DNA of 64,000 nt from an uncultured Bacteroidota bacterium (GCA_902587125.1 CACIJW010000002.1:1-64000), one strand, 5' to 3'. Positions 1 through 9,103 are shown, counted from the first letter of the stretch. Translations and numbers: made by a program. The notes: generated from the sequence alone by a model not told the origin.

Positions 1-1
1 C

Positions 2-1336
2 ATTATATTAAAAAAGGGCTTAAATATTAAGTTGGAAGGAAAAGCTGATAAAGTTTATGCTGCAACCAAATCGCCTAAATCATATGCAATTAAGCCAACC
101 GATTTCCATAATCTTACACCGAAGTTAACCGTCAAAGAATCTGAAAGTGTTTTAGCCGGTGACTGTATTTTTTTTGACAAATATAACGAAAGAATTAAAA
201 TTTGTTCGCCCGTTAGCGGTTCAGTTAAAACTGTTGTTAGAGGGGAAAAAAGAAAAATTTTACAAGTAGTTATCGATGCTGATCCAGAAATTAAGTATAA
301 GAATTTTAATGTCCATAAATCAGAAAGCAGAGACGATATTATAAATTTATTGTTGGATTCCGGACTTTGGCCCTTTTTAAGACAAAAACCTTATGATATA
401 ATAGCTAATCCTGAAGATAATCCAAAAGCTATTTTTATTTCCTCATTTTCATCATCTCCATTATCAACAGACAACGACTTCGCACTATATGGTCTAGATG
501 AACTCTTTCAGCTTGGACTTGATAAAATAACCAAACTGACAACTGGAATAACTCATCTAAATGTTGATGGTAATACTATCCCCTCAAAAGTCTTTACTAG
601 TGCAAAAGGAGTGCAGATAAATAAAGTATCTGGGCCACATCCTAGTGGAAATGTAGGTATTCAAATACACCACATAGATCCAATAAACAAGGGTGATGTA
701 GTGTGGTATCTTAGTCCACAAGATGTGATTTCTATAGGTAGGTTATTTCATGAAGGTAAAGCTGATTTTTCAAGAATTGTATCGCTTTCAGGCTCTATGG
801 TTTCAAAGCCCAGATATTACAGAATGGTTGCAGGTTCATGTGTATTTCCGCTTTTAGAAAATAATGTTCATGAAGGAGATAAAAGAATAATTTCAGGAGA
901 TGTGCTTACCGGAAAAAAAATTAGTGAAAAGGGATACCTTGGGTTTTATGATACTCAAATATGTGTAATACCAGAAGGAAATACATCAGAGTTTTTAGGT
1001 TGGCTTCTTCCTGGATTCCATAAATTTTCTATGTCAAAAACATTCTTTTCTTGGTTATTACCAAACAAAAGATTTGACTTGAACACTAACAACAACGGTG
1101 AAGAGCGAGCATTTGTAGTAACTGGTCAATATGAAAAGGTTCTACCAATGAATATTTTTCCAATGCAACTCATCAAATCTATTATGATGGAAGATATTGA
1201 AATGATGGAGGGATTAGGCATATATGAAGTTTCAACAGAAGATTTTGCTTTGTGTGAATTCGTTTGCACTTCTAAAATGGATGTTCAAAATATAATTAGA
1301 AAGGGTTTAGATTTAATGTTAAAAGAAAATAGTTAA
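2..1336 (+). CDS. nqrA: Na+-translocating NADH:quinone reductase subunit A (5' partial)
   Basis: NqrA is the cytoplasmic subunit of the sodium-pumping NADH:ubiquinone oxidoreductase. The ORF track starts at a TTG at 32, but the frame stays open to the window edge. The upstream codons read IILKKGLNIKLEG, which is the normal N-terminal motif of NqrA, so the gene begins a few codons outside the window and 32 is not the true start. About 444 residues are visible, close to full length for the family. The rest matches NqrA, including a GPHPSGNVGIQIHHIDPINK stretch. The stop codon directly abuts the nqrB ATG, which marks the first visible gene of the nqrABCDEF operon. The NqrA assignment is secure; only the exact N-terminus is unknown. 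Confidence 0.95.
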   Translation: MILKKGLNIKLEGKADKVYAATKSPKSYAIKPTDFHNLTPKLTVKESESVLAGDCIFFDKYNERIKICSPVSGSVKTVVRGEKRKILQVVIDADPEIKYKNFNVHKSESRDDIINLLLDSGLWPFLRQKPYDIIANPEDNPKAIFISSFSSSPLSTDNDFALYGLDELFQLGLDKITKLTTGITHLNVDGNTIPSKVFTSAKGVQINKVSGPHPSGNVGIQIHHIDPINKGDVVWYLSPQDVISIGRLFHEGKADFSRIVSLSGSMVSKPRYYRMVAGSCVFPLLENNVHEGDKRIISGDVLTGKKISEKGYLGFYDTQICVIPEGNTSEFLGWLLPGFHKFSMSKTFFSWLLPNKRFDLNTNNNGEERAFVVTGQYEKVLPMNIFPMQLIKSIMMEDIEMMEGLGIYEVSTEDFALCEFVCTSKMDVQNIIRKGLDLMLKENS

Positions 1337-2488
1337 ATGAAAGTTTTTAGAAATTTATTAGACGGAATAAAACCAAACTTTGAAAAAGGAGGTAAACTTG
1401 AAAAATTATATCCAGCATATGATGCATTTGAAACTTTTTTATTTGTTCCTGATCATACCACAAATGAAGGAACTCATATTAAAGATGCAATTGATTTAAA
1501 GCGTACAATGTTCATGGTTATTGTGGCACTTATCCCATGCGTTTTATTTGGTATGTGGAATGTTGGTTATCAGTACTCAATAGCAAGTGGAGAAAGTATG
1601 ACTTTTATTCAGCAATTCAACTTTGGATTTTGGAAATTTTTACCATTAATAATAGTCTCCTATGCAGTTGGTTTAGCAGTAGAATTTGCTTTTGCGGTAT
1701 TAAGAGGGCATCAAGTAAATGAGGGGTATCTAGTTACTGGAATGTTAATCCCTTTAACTATGCCAATTGACGTGCCTTTGTGGATGTTAGCGATTTCTGT
1801 AATTTTTGCTGTAGTCATTGGTAAGGAAGTTTTTGGCGGTACCGGAATGAATATTTTAAATCCTGCTTTAACAGCGAGAGCTTTTTTATTTTTTGCATAT
1901 CCATCTTGGATGTCAGGAGATAAAGTATGGGTTCAGAATGCTTCAGTCGATGGATACTCAGGAGCAACAATACTGGGAGATTTAGCTTCTTCCATGAACT
2001 GGCAAAGTCTCTCAGGGCAGTGGAGTATTAGTGATATGTTTTTTGGAACTATTCCTGGCTCTGTTGGAGAAACTTCAATGGTAGCTATTATTCTCGGTGC
2101 ACTAATTTTACTTTTTACTGGGGTAGGAAGTTGGAGAATAATACTTTCAACTTTTTTAGGAGGTTATTTTATGGCATATCTGTTTAATCTGTGGGGTTAT
2201 AATGAATTGATGTCAACACCTGCACATATTCATCTAATGATTGGAAGCTTTGCTTTTGGTGCAGTTTTTATGGCTACTGATCCGGTAACTGCGAGTCAAA
2301 CTAACAAAGGAAAATATATATATGGATTTTTAATTGGTGTTTTTGCAATTTTAATAAGAACTTTTAATCCAGCTTACCCCGAAGGAATGATGCTTGCGAT
2401 ATTACTAATGAATATTTTTGCTCCACTAATTGATCATTACATAGTACAAGCGAATGTCAATAAAAGACTAAAAAGAGCAACTGTATAA
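1337..2488 (+). CDS. nqrB: Na+-NQR subunit B
   Basis: NqrB is an integral membrane subunit that carries covalent FMN and riboflavin and takes part in Na+ translocation. The 383-residue product has many hydrophobic segments from about residue 55 onward. It contains the flavinylation motif DGYSGAT with Thr near residue 211; in the family this Thr takes FMN through a phosphoester bond made by ApbE. GKEVFGGTGMNILNPALTAR is a typical NqrB/RnfD-family stretch. It starts with no gap after nqrA, and its last base is shared with the nqrC start (TAATG), which suggests translational coupling. The apbE at the end of the operon would supply the flavin modification. Confidence 0.97.
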   Translation: MKVFRNLLDGIKPNFEKGGKLEKLYPAYDAFETFLFVPDHTTNEGTHIKDAIDLKRTMFMVIVALIPCVLFGMWNVGYQYSIASGESMTFIQQFNFGFWKFLPLIIVSYAVGLAVEFAFAVLRGHQVNEGYLVTGMLIPLTMPIDVPLWMLAISVIFAVVIGKEVFGGTGMNILNPALTARAFLFFAYPSWMSGDKVWVQNASVDGYSGATILGDLASSMNWQSLSGQWSISDMFFGTIPGSVGETSMVAIILGALILLFTGVGSWRIILSTFLGGYFMAYLFNLWGYNELMSTPAHIHLMIGSFAFGAVFMATDPVTASQTNKGKYIYGFLIGVFAILIRTFNPAYPEGMMLAILLMNIFAPLIDHYIVQANVNKRLKRATV

Positions 2489-3261
2489 TGGATTTAAATA
2501 AAAACACTTATGTCTTCTTTTTTTCTACTGCAATGGTCTTGGTTGTTGCTGCGTTGTTATCTTTCACATCCATAAAATTAAAACCTCTTCAGCAGAAAAA
2601 TATCGCTCTTGAAAACAAACAAAACATACTTAGTTCAGTTGGTATTTATGTTTCTAGAGAAGAGGCTGATTTAAATTATGAGAAATATATTACCGACTCA
2701 TTTGTTTTAGACTCTGACGGGCAAAAAACTGATATTGATATTTCATCAGTTCAACTTAATAAGGAAACAAAAAAACCAAAAAAAGAACAGAATATGCCAT
2801 TATATATTTCAAATATTGATGGTAGCGAAAAATATATAATTCCATTAAGAGGAACTGGCCTTTGGGGACCAATTTGGGGATATATCTCTTTAGATAACGA
2901 TATGAACACTGTATACGGAGCAGTTTTTGATCATAAAGCAGAAACTCCTGGTCTTGGGGCTGAAATTAATAGAGATTTTTTTGAAAAGCCATTTAATGGA
3001 AAGAGAATATTTGATCTTGAAGGAGATTTCGTTTCAATTGCTGTTGTTAAGGGTGGTGCAAAAGAAAATGACTATCATGGAGTTGATGGTATTTCAGGAG
3101 GAACCATAACATCTGATGGAGTAACTGCTATGTTAAAAGAAAGATTGGATAAATATCTTCCATATTTTGAAAACAAGATGAAAGAAAACGAAGTTAATGA
3201 TATTATGAATTTTATTGATGAAGATATCAACCTAAATGATACGATTAACAAACTAAATTAA
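2488..3261 (+). CDS. nqrC: Na+-NQR subunit C
   Basis: NqrC carries a covalently bound FMN in a periplasmic domain anchored by one N-terminal membrane helix, seen here at residues 8-30. The flavinylation motif reads GISGGTITSDGV at about residues 201-212. The family consensus is SGATxT, so a Gly replaces the usual Ala while the Thr residues are kept. At 257 residues it is about family length. It overlaps the nqrB stop by one base and abuts nqrD without a gap. A Lys-rich insertion (KKPKKEQ, about residues 95-101) precedes the conserved GTGLWGPIWGYISL core. Confidence 0.96.
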   Translation: MDLNKNTYVFFFSTAMVLVVAALLSFTSIKLKPLQQKNIALENKQNILSSVGIYVSREEADLNYEKYITDSFVLDSDGQKTDIDISSVQLNKETKKPKKEQNMPLYISNIDGSEKYIIPLRGTGLWGPIWGYISLDNDMNTVYGAVFDHKAETPGLGAEINRDFFEKPFNGKRIFDLEGDFVSIAVVKGGAKENDYHGVDGISGGTITSDGVTAMLKERLDKYLPYFENKMKENEVNDIMNFIDEDINLNDTINKLN

Positions 3262-3912
3262 ATGAGTCAAAAAAAAGAAGCTTTATTTTCAAAAAAGAAT
3301 AAGAAATTAATTACCGACCCTCTCGATGATAATAATCCTATAACAGTACAGGTTTTAGGTATTTGTTCTGCATTGGCAATAACAGTTCAGCTAAAGCCAG
3401 CAGTTGTAATGTCTTTTTCAGTTCTTTTTGTTTTATCAGTTGCCAACGTTGTTGTATCATTATTGAGAAAGTTTATTCCTTCAAGAATTAGAATTATTGT
3501 TTTTTTAGTTGTTATTGCTACTTTAGTAATTTTAGTTGATGAGGTTTTAAAGGCCTATGTTTTTGACGTAAGCAAGGAGCTTTCAGTTTTTGTTGGCTTA
3601 ATAATCACTAACTGCATAATAATGGGAAGACTTGAAGCATTTGCTTTAGGAAATACTCCTTGGAAATCATTCTTAGACGGAATTGGTAACTCTTTCGGCT
3701 ATGCTTGGATTCTAATAGCAGTTGCTTTTTTCAGAGAGTTGTTAGGATCAGGTACTCTTTATGGATATCCAGTCTTAGAAAAGTTAGGAATTTACAATTT
3801 TGGATATGAAAATAATGGAATGATGATACTTCCTCCCATGGCATTAGTTACCGTTGGATTAATAATTTGGGTCCAGAGAATAAGAAATAAAAAATTAATA
3901 GAACCTAAATAA
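3262..3912 (+). CDS. nqrD: Na+-NQR subunit D
   Basis: NqrD is an integral membrane subunit homologous to RnfE/RsxE; with NqrE it binds an iron-sulfur cluster within the membrane. The product has 216 residues and about six predicted membrane helices. It carries family motifs: NPITVQVLGICSALAIT near the N-terminus with the conserved Cys, TNCIIMGRLEAFA in the middle, and a GIGNSFGYAWIL segment. It sits between nqrC and nqrE in the standard nqrABCDEF order, with a 7-nt gap to nqrE. The assignment follows from sequence and position together. Confidence 0.96.
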   Translation: MSQKKEALFSKKNKKLITDPLDDNNPITVQVLGICSALAITVQLKPAVVMSFSVLFVLSVANVVVSLLRKFIPSRIRIIVFLVVIATLVILVDEVLKAYVFDVSKELSVFVGLIITNCIIMGRLEAFALGNTPWKSFLDGIGNSFGYAWILIAVAFFRELLGSGTLYGYPVLEKLGIYNFGYENNGMMILPPMALVTVGLIIWVQRIRNKKLIEPK

Positions 3913-3919
3913 CATAAAA

Positions 3920-4540
3920 GTGCAAGAGCTAGTAAACATATTTATAAAGTCTATTTTCATAGATAACATGGTTTTTGCATATTTTCTTGGAATGTGCTCT
4001 TACTTAGGGGTATCAAAAACTGTTAGCACATCTGTTGGGATGGGATTTGCTGTTATTTTTGTACTAGGCATTACAGTTCCAATTAATTATCTTTTAGAAA
4101 ACTATGTTTTAAGAGAAGGTGCACTTTCTCTATTACTTGGTGATTCATTTAAAGATATTGATTTAAGTTTTTTATCTTTCATTATGTTCATTGCTGTAAT
4201 TGCGTCTATGGTTCAACTTGTCGAAATGATAATTGAAAAGTTTTCTCCAGCTCTATACGGATCGCTTGGTATCTTCTTGCCGCTTATTGCTGTAAATTGT
4301 GCAATTCTTGGAGCTTCATTGTTTATGCAAGAAAAAGATTTCTCAAATATTACAGAAGCTACAGTATATGGTTTGGGTTCAGGAGTTGGATGGTTCTTGG
4401 CGATAGTTGCGATTGCAGCTATAAGGGAAAAGATTAGGTATTCAAACATACCGCCAGCACTCAGAGGATTGGGAATAACGTACATCATAACTGGCTTGAT
4501 GGGAATAGCTTTTATGAGTTTTATGGGAATTAAATTATAA
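3920..4540 (+). CDS. nqrE: Na+-NQR subunit E
   Basis: NqrE is an integral membrane subunit homologous to RnfA/RsxA. The product has 206 residues and starts at GTG. FIDNMVFAYFLGMCSYLGVSK holds the conserved half-membrane Cys, and SLGIFLPLIAVNCAILGASL holds the second conserved Cys. In structures of the family these Cys residues, paired with those of NqrD, hold an intramembrane iron-sulfur centre. It lies 7 nt after nqrD and 2 nt before nqrF, so the six genes form one transcript. Confidence 0.96.
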   Translation: MQELVNIFIKSIFIDNMVFAYFLGMCSYLGVSKTVSTSVGMGFAVIFVLGITVPINYLLENYVLREGALSLLLGDSFKDIDLSFLSFIMFIAVIASMVQLVEMIIEKFSPALYGSLGIFLPLIAVNCAILGASLFMQEKDFSNITEATVYGLGSGVGWFLAIVAIAAIREKIRYSNIPPALRGLGITYIITGLMGIAFMSFMGIKL

Positions 4541-4542
4541 TT

Positions 4543-5838
4543 ATGGGTGGATTAACAGTTCTAAGCAGTATTCTTGTTTTTTTAGTAGTTATTTTAAGTT
4601 TAGTTGGGATTTTAATTTTTACTAAGTCCAAACTAGCACCTGCTGGAAAGATAAAAATAAAAATAAACGGAGAAAAAGAAATTGAGGTAGACGGTGGTGG
4701 AACACTTTTAACCACGCTCAGCGATGTTGGAGTTTTCTTACCCTCAGCTTGTGGAGGCGGTGGTACATGTATCCAATGTACTTGTCAAGTGAATAGCGGG
4801 GGAGGGAGTATTTTACCAACTGAAAAACCTCACTTTTCTAGAAAAGAAATAGCTGACAACTGGAGATTAGGGTGTCAAGTTAAGGTCAAGGAAAACATGG
4901 ATATTTCTGTGCCTGAGGAAGTTTTTGGAGTGAAAAAATGGGAAGCAACCGTAGTGTCTAACTATAATGTAGCTTCATTTATAAAAGAGTTTATTGTTGA
5001 AGTTCCAGAGGATATGCCATATAAAGCTGGAGGATATATTCAAATAGATATCCCTGATTGTGAAGTGAATTATGAAGATATTGATATAACGGCTCATCCA
5101 GATGAGCATCCAGATGATGCTAATAAATTTCAGTTAGAATGGGACAAATTTAAATTATGGCCTTTAAAAATGGTCAATGATGATGAAGTAACAAGAGCTT
5201 ATTCAATGGCCTCATATCCTGCAGAGGGAAGAAAAATTATGTTAAACGTTCGTGTAGCAACACCTCCTTGGGATCCCTCTAAGAATGATTATGCTGATGT
5301 AAATCCTGGTGTAGCATCTACCTATATCTTCAGTAAAAAGCCTGGTGATAAAGTTACAATTTCAGGTCCCTATGGTGATTTTTTTATAAATGAGTCTGAT
5401 GCTGAAATGCTATACATTGGAGGTGGGGCAGGAATGGCTCCCATGAGGTCTCATTTGTATGAACTTTTCAAGACAATAAAAACAGGAAGAAAAGTAACTT
5501 TCTGGTACGGAGGACGTTCAAAAAGAGAACTATTTTATTTAGAACATTTTCTGTCTCTCGAGAGAGAATATCCTAATTTTAAATTTCATGTTGTTTTATC
5601 AGAGCCTTTGAAAGAAGACAATTGGAAAGTTAAAAAAACAATTAATGATGAGGGAGATGGCTTTTTAGGTTTTGTACATCAGGCAGTAATAGATCAATAT
5701 CTCGTACATCATGAAGCCCCAGAAGATATAGAACTTTATTTCTGTGGTCCTCCACTAATGAACCAAGCTGTTTTGAAGATGGCTGAAGATTGGGGTATTC
5801 CTGATGAAAATGTTCGTTTCGATGACTTCGGAGGCTAG
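4543..5838 (+). CDS. nqrF: Na+-NQR subunit F (NADH dehydrogenase, FAD and 2Fe-2S)
   Basis: NqrF is the electron-input subunit: it oxidises NADH through FAD and a [2Fe-2S] centre. One N-terminal membrane helix (about residues 5-27) is followed by a ferredoxin domain with ligands Cys70, Cys76, Cys79 and Cys111 (CGGGGTCIQC and the later LGCQV). The ferredoxin-reductase domain has the FAD motif RAYSMASYP, an NAD-binding GGGAGMAPMRSH, and the C-terminal CGPPLMNQAV typical of the family. At 431 residues it is slightly longer than proteobacterial NqrF (about 408). Five bases separate it from apbE. Confidence 0.97.
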   Translation: MGGLTVLSSILVFLVVILSLVGILIFTKSKLAPAGKIKIKINGEKEIEVDGGGTLLTTLSDVGVFLPSACGGGGTCIQCTCQVNSGGGSILPTEKPHFSRKEIADNWRLGCQVKVKENMDISVPEEVFGVKKWEATVVSNYNVASFIKEFIVEVPEDMPYKAGGYIQIDIPDCEVNYEDIDITAHPDEHPDDANKFQLEWDKFKLWPLKMVNDDEVTRAYSMASYPAEGRKIMLNVRVATPPWDPSKNDYADVNPGVASTYIFSKKPGDKVTISGPYGDFFINESDAEMLYIGGGAGMAPMRSHLYELFKTIKTGRKVTFWYGGRSKRELFYLEHFLSLEREYPNFKFHVVLSEPLKEDNWKVKKTINDEGDGFLGFVHQAVIDQYLVHHEAPEDIELYFCGPPLMNQAVLKMAEDWGIPDENVRFDDFGG

Positions 5839-5843
5839 AATTT

Positions 5844-6836
5844 ATGAAATTACATATCTTCTTACTAATATCACTTATTATAACCTCTTGCACTCAAAAA
5901 AAGTCTTTGTTCCAAAAAAGTTATTCTGGTCAAACTCAAGGTACATTTTTTAACATCAAATATTTTTGTGGTGAAAGCAGAGATTTTTCTAATGCAATAG
6001 ATAGCATATTTAAAGTAATTGATTCTTCCGTATCATTATACAATCAAAAATCAAATTTGATAACGCTCAATCAAAAAAAAAGAATTTCATATGATCCAAT
6101 TATTGATACACTCATTAAACAATCAATAAGAGTAAATAAGATAACAAATGAAAATTTTTCGTGTGCACTTTATCCAGTGATTAATTATTTTGGATTTTAT
6201 AGTAAAAAAAGACCAGCATTTATTGATACTTTCAGCATTGTCAGCTTACTATCAAATTCTAGCATGAGCAATATTAAAATTGATAATGGTTATATCCATT
6301 TAGATTCATTCACATCTCTTGATTTTAATGCTATAGCGCAAGGTTATACATGTGACCTAGTAGCAGAATATTTTAATCAAAAGGATATTAAGAACTATTT
6401 GATAGAAATTGGAGGTGAGGTTAGAACTTCAGGATCAAATTATACAAAAAAAAAGAAATGGAGAGTCGGCGTTGAAAATCCAGATGAAACACCTACATCA
6501 AATTTTAATACAATAATTGAATTGAGTGACATGTCATTGGCAACATCGGGAAGTTACAGGAACTATTACATAGAGAATAATAATTTGATGTCACATATCA
6601 TTGATCCGAGTACGGGTTTTCCCTCAAAAACAAAAGTCATTAGTTCAACAGTTTTGCATAAAAAGTGTTCACTAGCTGATGCTATTGCAACATCTTTTAT
6701 GTGTATGGACATTAGGGAGATAAAAGATTTTTTGAAAACTAATCCTCACATTCAGGCTATTGTTATTTATCAGGATGAATTGGATAGGATTTCTACATAT
6801 AGAACATCTGGCATAGATAAATTAACAATTAATTAA
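5844..6836 (+). CDS. apbE: FAD:protein FMN transferase (ApbE lipoprotein)
   Basis: ApbE transfers FMN from FAD onto Thr residues of NqrB and NqrC. The product has 330 residues, beginning with a lipoprotein signal peptide whose lipobox is LIITSC (Cys16), so it is probably anchored on the periplasmic face. Family motifs are visible: DFNAIAQGYTCD, the IEIGGEVRTSG segment, HIIDPSTGFPSK and a C-terminal DAIATSFM, which normally binds the Mg-flavin. It directly follows nqrF, which fits its job in maturing the complex. Its 3' end overlaps the 3' end of the convergent nqrM by 4 nt. Confidence 0.93.
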   Translation: MKLHIFLLISLIITSCTQKKSLFQKSYSGQTQGTFFNIKYFCGESRDFSNAIDSIFKVIDSSVSLYNQKSNLITLNQKKRISYDPIIDTLIKQSIRVNKITNENFSCALYPVINYFGFYSKKRPAFIDTFSIVSLLSNSSMSNIKIDNGYIHLDSFTSLDFNAIAQGYTCDLVAEYFNQKDIKNYLIEIGGEVRTSGSNYTKKKKWRVGVENPDETPTSNFNTIIELSDMSLATSGSYRNYYIENNNLMSHIIDPSTGFPSKTKVISSTVLHKKCSLADAIATSFMCMDIREIKDFLKTNPHIQAIVIYQDELDRISTYRTSGIDKLTIN

Positions 6837-7021
6837 GAATTGTTACATTGTTCATCCGGCAAAGCACCACACAAACCACATGCTTTACCGTCTTTGTTCA
6901 ACATAGGATTATTGCTGGCGCAAGTGCCGCTGAATTTACCATTTTTTTTTATTAGAATTTTTACTGAAATACCTGTTACTGCGATTAGAAGAAGAACAAT
7001 GGTAATAATAAATACCTCCAT
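6833..7021 (-). CDS. nqrM: NqrM-like Na+-NQR maturation protein (DUF539)
   Basis: This 62-residue protein has one N-terminal membrane helix (about residues 3-24) and then a small Cys-rich tail with Cys34, Cys48, Cys51 and Cys59 (GTCA, CGLC, EQC). That matches the DUF539/NqrM family, which in Vibrio is needed to place iron in the NqrD-NqrE site. It sits at the end of the nqr-apbE block but on the opposite strand, overlapping the apbE end by 4 nt. Its ATG overlaps the stop of the upstream minus-strand Omp28-like gene by one base, so it is probably translated from that transcript. Identity rests on Cys pattern, size and location, not on a search. Confidence 0.82.
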   Translation of the reverse strand: MEVFIITIVLLLIAVTGISVKILIKKNGKFSGTCASNNPMLNKDGKACGLCGALPDEQCNNS

Positions 7022-9045
7022 TACTTGATAACTGAAAATCTTTTTAGTGGATTCCCATTTAATTTGATGAAATAAATTCCATTTTCAAAGTCAGTAACAT
7101 CAGTTTTCCTGCTTTCAATTATAGCTACTTTTTTACCCATGCTATCAAAAATCTCATATTCTTTAATATTGTCAAAATCTTCAATTATAATAAAGTTATT
7201 TGTTGGGTTAGGATATAAATTGATAGATTTCTTGATGATATTATTACTTGTAGAGCTTGAAATAGCTTCAATTATTATGTTATCAAAATACAAGTTATTT
7301 CCACCACCACAAATAACATTTATAGCTAACATTACGTCAGGATTTCCATTGTACGCACTCAAGTCAACTGAATCAGTTCTCCAGTGCTGTAACGATGACG
7401 TGTTGTTTGATGGGTAATAATTTGTAGTTCCTCCAATTGTAAGAGGATTGAAGTTTCCTGAACTACTAACTGTACCATATGTCGCAGTTGAACTACCTGA
7501 CATCTGACTGACAGTATTCCAAGAGACACCACAATCTGTTGAAGCAAGAATTTGAATAACATCTCCATCCCATGAATTTTTAAGTGCATGTGCTAAATCA
7601 TACTTTATTTGATAATTTCCTGCATCAGAAAAATCAAGTTTTTCCCAAATTAATTTTGCACTTTGACCATTTGAAAAAGAATTTAGTCTAAATCTGTAGG
7701 AATTAACGGAATTGCCATATCCTCCAACAGGTAGACCTTGAGTATAGCTATCATCAATAATTCCTACCCAATTGTCTTGAGGATTTTCTAAAATTGCATT
7801 GTTTGGAGCAGGTGTTGCTAATGCAAAACCTTCAAAACCTTCTGAATGATTTGTAGCAAATGCCGTAGGTGATAAGGTGTTAAATGAACCACTTGAGGCA
7901 ACATTGTTACTAGGAACATTATCAATAAAAGATGTGTTAGCGACAGTAGAAACTGTGTATGAGATATTATTCGTTCCAAGAGGAACAGATATAGAATTAA
8001 AGCTTATTGTTGTAGTACTTCCAGGTTGTAAAGAACTATAAACATTTTGTGTTACTGGTGCATTATTATTTAGTGTATAACTTACTCCAAAAGTATCGAC
8101 TGGAACAGTTGTATTGTTGGCGACTGTTATCTCAGGTGTGAGGTTATTATCACAATAAGTGGAAGGTATACTCATGTTTGAGCTTGCTGCTAGATCAACA
8201 AGATTCATTCCCGGTGGAACAATTAAATTCATTGAAGCCATATTTCCTGTTACTACATTTTGTTGATTTTCAGTTAAAAATACTGCAACTTCAAGATTAA
8301 ATAAATCAAACGCTACTCCGTTCAAATCGTTTGGTATGCTGTATGTGTATGTATCTGTGAAGAATGAACCATTGCTAGTATTTGTTATGTCAACACCCCA
8401 TTGTCCAGTTAGCATGTGTCTTAGCATGTGTTGATGATTATAATTGCCATTTGGAAGTATCGCAGTCGGGTTGTATGATGCTCCAGTTTGAGGTCCTTCA
8501 ACATTATTTTGCATTAGTGCTACATTTAATTTGTTTGTATTTACTGGGCTTGAACCAGTGTAGTATGCTTCAACAGTTACAGATAATTGCCTTGTACTTA
8601 TATCTAGATTGGCCTGAGCAGCAACATTAACATAAGAAGGTTCGTTGAGTATTTGAGATGAAGCAGACTGCCAATTACCCCTACTCATTGCAGTACCACC
8701 GTTTTGACCAAGTCCAGCAAAAACACGTCTATTAACTGTACCAGCTGGATAACCGCTTAAGTTAGATTGAGCAGCAATGGCACTTCCAAACATTGTATTA
8801 AAATCAGTTCCTGGACCTTGCGGAGACGCATAACCACCAGTGTGTATATTTATTAACACTACGTCTGTTGGATTATTGTTGTAAATATCATTCGCTATTC
8901 TGTGTCCGTCTGGACAATAAGTACAAGATATTCCAGTAAACTCCTCTAAAACAACATTTTTATTTTCTGGTGTTGTACTAACAAATGTTTGGGAGTAAGA
9001 ACCAATGGTTGCAAAAATTAGTGAAAGAGTAAATATATTTTTCAT
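7021..9045 (-). CDS. Omp28-like secreted protein with T9SS type A tail
   Basis: The ORF track starts at 9105, but Met21 (9045) is the better start: it opens a clean signal peptide (MKNIFTLSLIFATIGSYSQ), and a -7/-33 promoter lies inside the extra stretch. The resulting 674-residue protein begins with an Omp28/thioredoxin-like region, VVLEEFTGISCTYCPDGH, with a CxxC at Cys41/Cys44. A central region of beta repeats and a carbohydrate-binding or MAM-like jellyroll follow. The end is a type A T9SS sorting domain (NLYPNPTNNFIII ... GIYFIKL). It is probably exported and attached to the cell surface. The substrate is unknown; a role in disulfide chemistry is only suggested by the CxxC. Confidence 0.85.
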   Translation of the reverse strand: MKNIFTLSLIFATIGSYSQTFVSTTPENKNVVLEEFTGISCTYCPDGHRIANDIYNNNPTDVVLINIHTGGYASPQGPGTDFNTMFGSAIAAQSNLSGYPAGTVNRRVFAGLGQNGGTAMSRGNWQSASSQILNEPSYVNVAAQANLDISTRQLSVTVEAYYTGSSPVNTNKLNVALMQNNVEGPQTGASYNPTAILPNGNYNHQHMLRHMLTGQWGVDITNTSNGSFFTDTYTYSIPNDLNGVAFDLFNLEVAVFLTENQQNVVTGNMASMNLIVPPGMNLVDLAASSNMSIPSTYCDNNLTPEITVANNTTVPVDTFGVSYTLNNNAPVTQNVYSSLQPGSTTTISFNSISVPLGTNNISYTVSTVANTSFIDNVPSNNVASSGSFNTLSPTAFATNHSEGFEGFALATPAPNNAILENPQDNWVGIIDDSYTQGLPVGGYGNSVNSYRFRLNSFSNGQSAKLIWEKLDFSDAGNYQIKYDLAHALKNSWDGDVIQILASTDCGVSWNTVSQMSGSSTATYGTVSSSGNFNPLTIGGTTNYYPSNNTSSLQHWRTDSVDLSAYNGNPDVMLAINVICGGGNNLYFDNIIIEAISSSTSNNIIKKSINLYPNPTNNFIIIEDFDNIKEYEIFDSMGKKVAIIESRKTDVTDFENGIYFIKLNGNPLKRFSVIK

Positions 9046-9063
9046 AGCATTAATGTTATCTAC

Positions 9064-9096
9064 CAAATGTACAAATAATATAATAGATTTGTTCAA
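9064..9096 (-). promoter_or_regulatory. Putative Bacteroidota promoter of the Omp28-like gene
   Basis: On the minus strand a TACATTTG box (plus 9064-9071) matches the TANNTTTG -7 consensus. A TTG (plus 9094-9096) lies 22 nt upstream as a -33 element. Transcription would begin near 9059, giving a leader of about 14 nt before Met21 at 9045. This supports the later start over the ORF-track start at 9105. Confidence 0.5.
9084..9091 (+). promoter_or_regulatory. Putative -7 box for mazG
   Basis: TAGATTTG matches TANNTTTG exactly, 12 nt before the chosen mazG ATG at 9104. No TTG was found at -33. It overlaps the divergent promoter of the minus-strand gene, so the two would compete for about 30 bp. 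Confidence 0.42.
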
Positions 9097-9103
9097 AAAA
9101 AAC

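Noticed and set aside
4213-4488. 91-aa minus-strand ORF over nqrE
   Set aside because: It is the reverse-strand shadow of a conserved membrane-protein gene.
8382-8630. 82-aa plus-strand ORF inside the Omp28-like gene
   Set aside because: Composition and frame are those of an antisense shadow; no start signal or family likeness.
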